Positions 62,917-64,000 of a stretch of DNA of 64,000 nt are shown here, piece after piece (positions within the stretch are counted from its first letter, which is position 1; every line of letters begins with the position of its first letter). A model generated the notes under the pieces. It searched no databases. It saw only the letters and a list, made by a program, of their open reading frames with translations, and was not told where the DNA came from. The translations under genes and the position numbers were made by a program. Source of the DNA: Campylobacter anatolicus (GTDB lineage Bacteria; Campylobacterota; Campylobacteria; Campylobacterales; Campylobacteraceae); NCBI RefSeq assembly GCF_018145655.1, contig NZ_JAGSSY010000004.1, forward strand, positions 62,001 through 126,000, given 5' to 3'.

Positions 62917-62999
62917 TTTTAGCTATTTCTACCGCAACGCTAATATATGCAATGTGGTATCTAAATAAAATCACAAAAGACAGAAAAACACAACACTAA
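62898..62999 (+). CDS. Small membrane peptide, 33 residues
   Basis: It begins MEAQTIILAISTATLIYAMW and ends with a basic tail KITKDRKTQH. A gaggag site precedes the ATG, which lies within the upstream gene. The single helix, overlap and good site make it a likely gene. Confidence 0.45.
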   Translation: MEAQTIILAISTATLIYAMWYLNKITKDRKTQH

Positions 63000-63047
63000 A
63001 AATCAACGCCCTATTTGAGAGATAAAATTTCAAAAAGGGGCGTTAAA

Positions 63048-63569
63048 ATGCAAATTACAAACAAAAACAAACGAAGGCTAATAATGGATAAAATCTACAC
63101 GCTACATTTTGATTTTAAGACAGATGGCGGTGCTGATTTTTTTAAAAATGTATCAAATTTCATTAATAGCATTGATGAGTTAAACGCAGCACTTTGTGGT
63201 TATATCGACCACGAGATAACGACAAAAGTAAAGTATGAGTTTAGCCCCGATGACTTAGATGATGTTATCACGCAAAAAAGTCAGTTTCAAGGCTCATTTA
63301 TTATAAAAAAGCCAGACCTTGCAGGAGCTAGCAAATGGACTATCATTCACGATAAAGCTATCGATGTGAAAATCATCGATGAGGCTTGGATAACCAAACT
63401 AAAAAGCCACGAGATAGCTCTGCGTTATGGCGATAGGATAAGTGGCACACTTATAACAAATTCATTTATTGACAAAGACCTTAATGTTATTGACACGGAT
63501 TATTTTTTAGATGATATTTTAGAAGTTAGCTCACAAGCCGAGCAGACACAACAAGTTTTAAAATTATAA
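63048..63569 (+). CDS. Prophage hypothetical protein
   Basis: It has 173 residues from the ATG at 63048, which follows aaaaagggg; an internal ATG at 63084 with an aagg site is an alternative (161 residues). The sequence is acidic and alpha/beta-like (DKIYTLHFDFKTDGGADFFK, LKSHEIALRYGDRISGTLI). No family is recognised. It precedes the HTH gene by ten bases. Confidence 0.5.
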   Translation: MQITNKNKRRLIMDKIYTLHFDFKTDGGADFFKNVSNFINSIDELNAALCGYIDHEITTKVKYEFSPDDLDDVITQKSQFQGSFIIKKPDLAGASKWTIIHDKAIDVKIIDEAWITKLKSHEIALRYGDRISGTLITNSFIDKDLNVIDTDYFLDDILEVSSQAEQTQQVLKL

Positions 63570-63579
63570 AGGAAAGATA

Positions 63580-63810
63580 ATGAGTGATGAAAACATAATA
63601 AAAAAAACTTGCAAAGAGCTGGGTCTTACTTATAAACAACTTGGCGAGTTGATAGGGTATAGTGAAGGGGCTATTAAATCCGCTATTAATAGCGGGAATA
63701 TAAGCGAACCTATGAAGCGAGTAATAGAACTATATCTTAAAAATTTAGAACTACAAAATCAATTAAAAGAGTTTGAAAACTTTAAATCTTTTATAAAAAG
63801 CATTAAATAA
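63580..63810 (+). CDS. Small HTH DNA-binding protein, Cro/C1 type
   Basis: This 76-residue protein has a helix-turn-helix: CKELGLTYKQLGELIGYSEG and AIKSAINSGNISEPMKRVIE. A C-terminal coiled helix may make dimers. An aaagga site precedes the ATG. A palindromic operator 135 bases downstream is a possible target. Confidence 0.7.
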   Translation: MSDENIIKKTCKELGLTYKQLGELIGYSEGAIKSAINSGNISEPMKRVIELYLKNLELQNQLKEFENFKSFIKSIK

Positions 63811-63814
63811 ATCT

Positions 63815-63840
63815 TAATCGGCGGATTTTTCCGCTGATTA
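63815..63840. terminator. Stem-loop after the HTH gene
   Basis: The arms taatcggcgg and ccgctgatta (one G-T pair) enclose attttt five bases after the stop. No T tract follows on the plus strand, so it may be a weak terminator. Confidence 0.5.
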
Positions 63841-63908
63841 AAAAATCCACAAAAAGCCGATATTCAACCGAAATTTTATAAAAAAGGTATAATTTAAGCT
63901 TTAAAGTA

Positions 63909-63968
63909 TTGACAAAAGGTTTAAATTAAGCTATAATATGCGTGTCAAAGGTTGATATTCAACCTTTG
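63909..63968 (+). promoter_or_regulatory. Consensus promoter followed by a perfect palindrome
   Basis: ttgaca (63909-63914), 17 bases, tataat (63932-63937) is a full sigma-70 consensus. Just after the predicted start a palindrome has 10-base arms caaaggttga (63946-63955) and tcaacctttg (63959-63968). Its core gatattcaac recurs at 63859-63868. This looks like an operator over the +1 region; an RNA hairpin is the alternative. Confidence 0.7.
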
Positions 63969-63992
63969 AAATTCGCTAAAAGGTGTAAGACA

Positions 63993-64000
63993 ATGAAAAA
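63993..64000 (+). CDS. Start of the next gene, cut by the window edge
   Basis: An ATG with aaggtg nine bases upstream lies downstream of the consensus promoter. Only MK and part of a third codon are visible. Confidence 0.45.

Overview
The window looks like a chromosome segment of a non-jejuni Campylobacter. The base composition is AT-rich. The gene orders rnj-rsmA, RluA-family/purB/nrdA and aroC-rnc-rnhA-TPR-dnaG are ones I know from Campylobacter. Families such as HrgA and RNase J with a long N-terminal extension also fit. The species cannot be named from this sequence alone.

Bases 1-36,300 are ordinary chromosome. The housekeeping genes are purM, coaE, dapF, an RluB-type pseudouridine synthase, kdsD/kpsF, rnj, rsmA, hisF, rlmN, an RluA-family enzyme, purB, nrdA, aroC, rnc, rnhA, a LapB-like TPR protein and dnaG. 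Two blocks stand out. The first is an anaerobic (class III) ribonucleotide reductase locus at 18,945-21,982. There the catalytic protein NrdD ends after its zinc site, and the conserved glycyl-radical motif is carried by a separate 57-residue gene, followed by the activase gene nrdG. The second is a degradation and uptake run at 28,681-34,676: a carbamoylase-type M20 amidase, an AbgA-like M20 hydrolase, PepE, a DcuC-family transporter and peptidase T.

A tRNA-Met gene at 36,342-36,418 borders a podovirus-like prophage that runs to the right edge. Most of it, from about 58,300 down to 36,690, is one long leftward block: small DNA-binding proteins, a replication protein, RusA, terminase, portal, scaffold-like protein, virion/ejection proteins, an SU10-type capsid protein, an RCC1-tipped tail fibre, spanins, holin and terminal structural genes. 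No integrase is inside the window. Many prophage genes carry single-base indels or stop codons (terS, terL, the replication protein, a nuclease-bearing virion protein, the i-spanin, a membrane protein). The neighbouring chromosomal genes are intact, so the prophage appears to be decaying rather than badly sequenced.

The prophage immunity region (58,297-61,880) is the richest part. It holds a LexA-like S24 repressor and mirror-image operator pairs at each end. The cargo is a GHKL ATPase, a STAS-like DUF4325 protein and a small membrane protein. The right-hand operator-promoter leads into a strongly structured RNA that resembles the phage P1/P7 C4 antisense RNA. A second hidden element lies among the lysis genes: a 20-residue hydrophobic peptide gene opposite a strong antisense promoter at 39,061-39,240. 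Its layout is that of an Ibs/Sib type I toxin-antitoxin.
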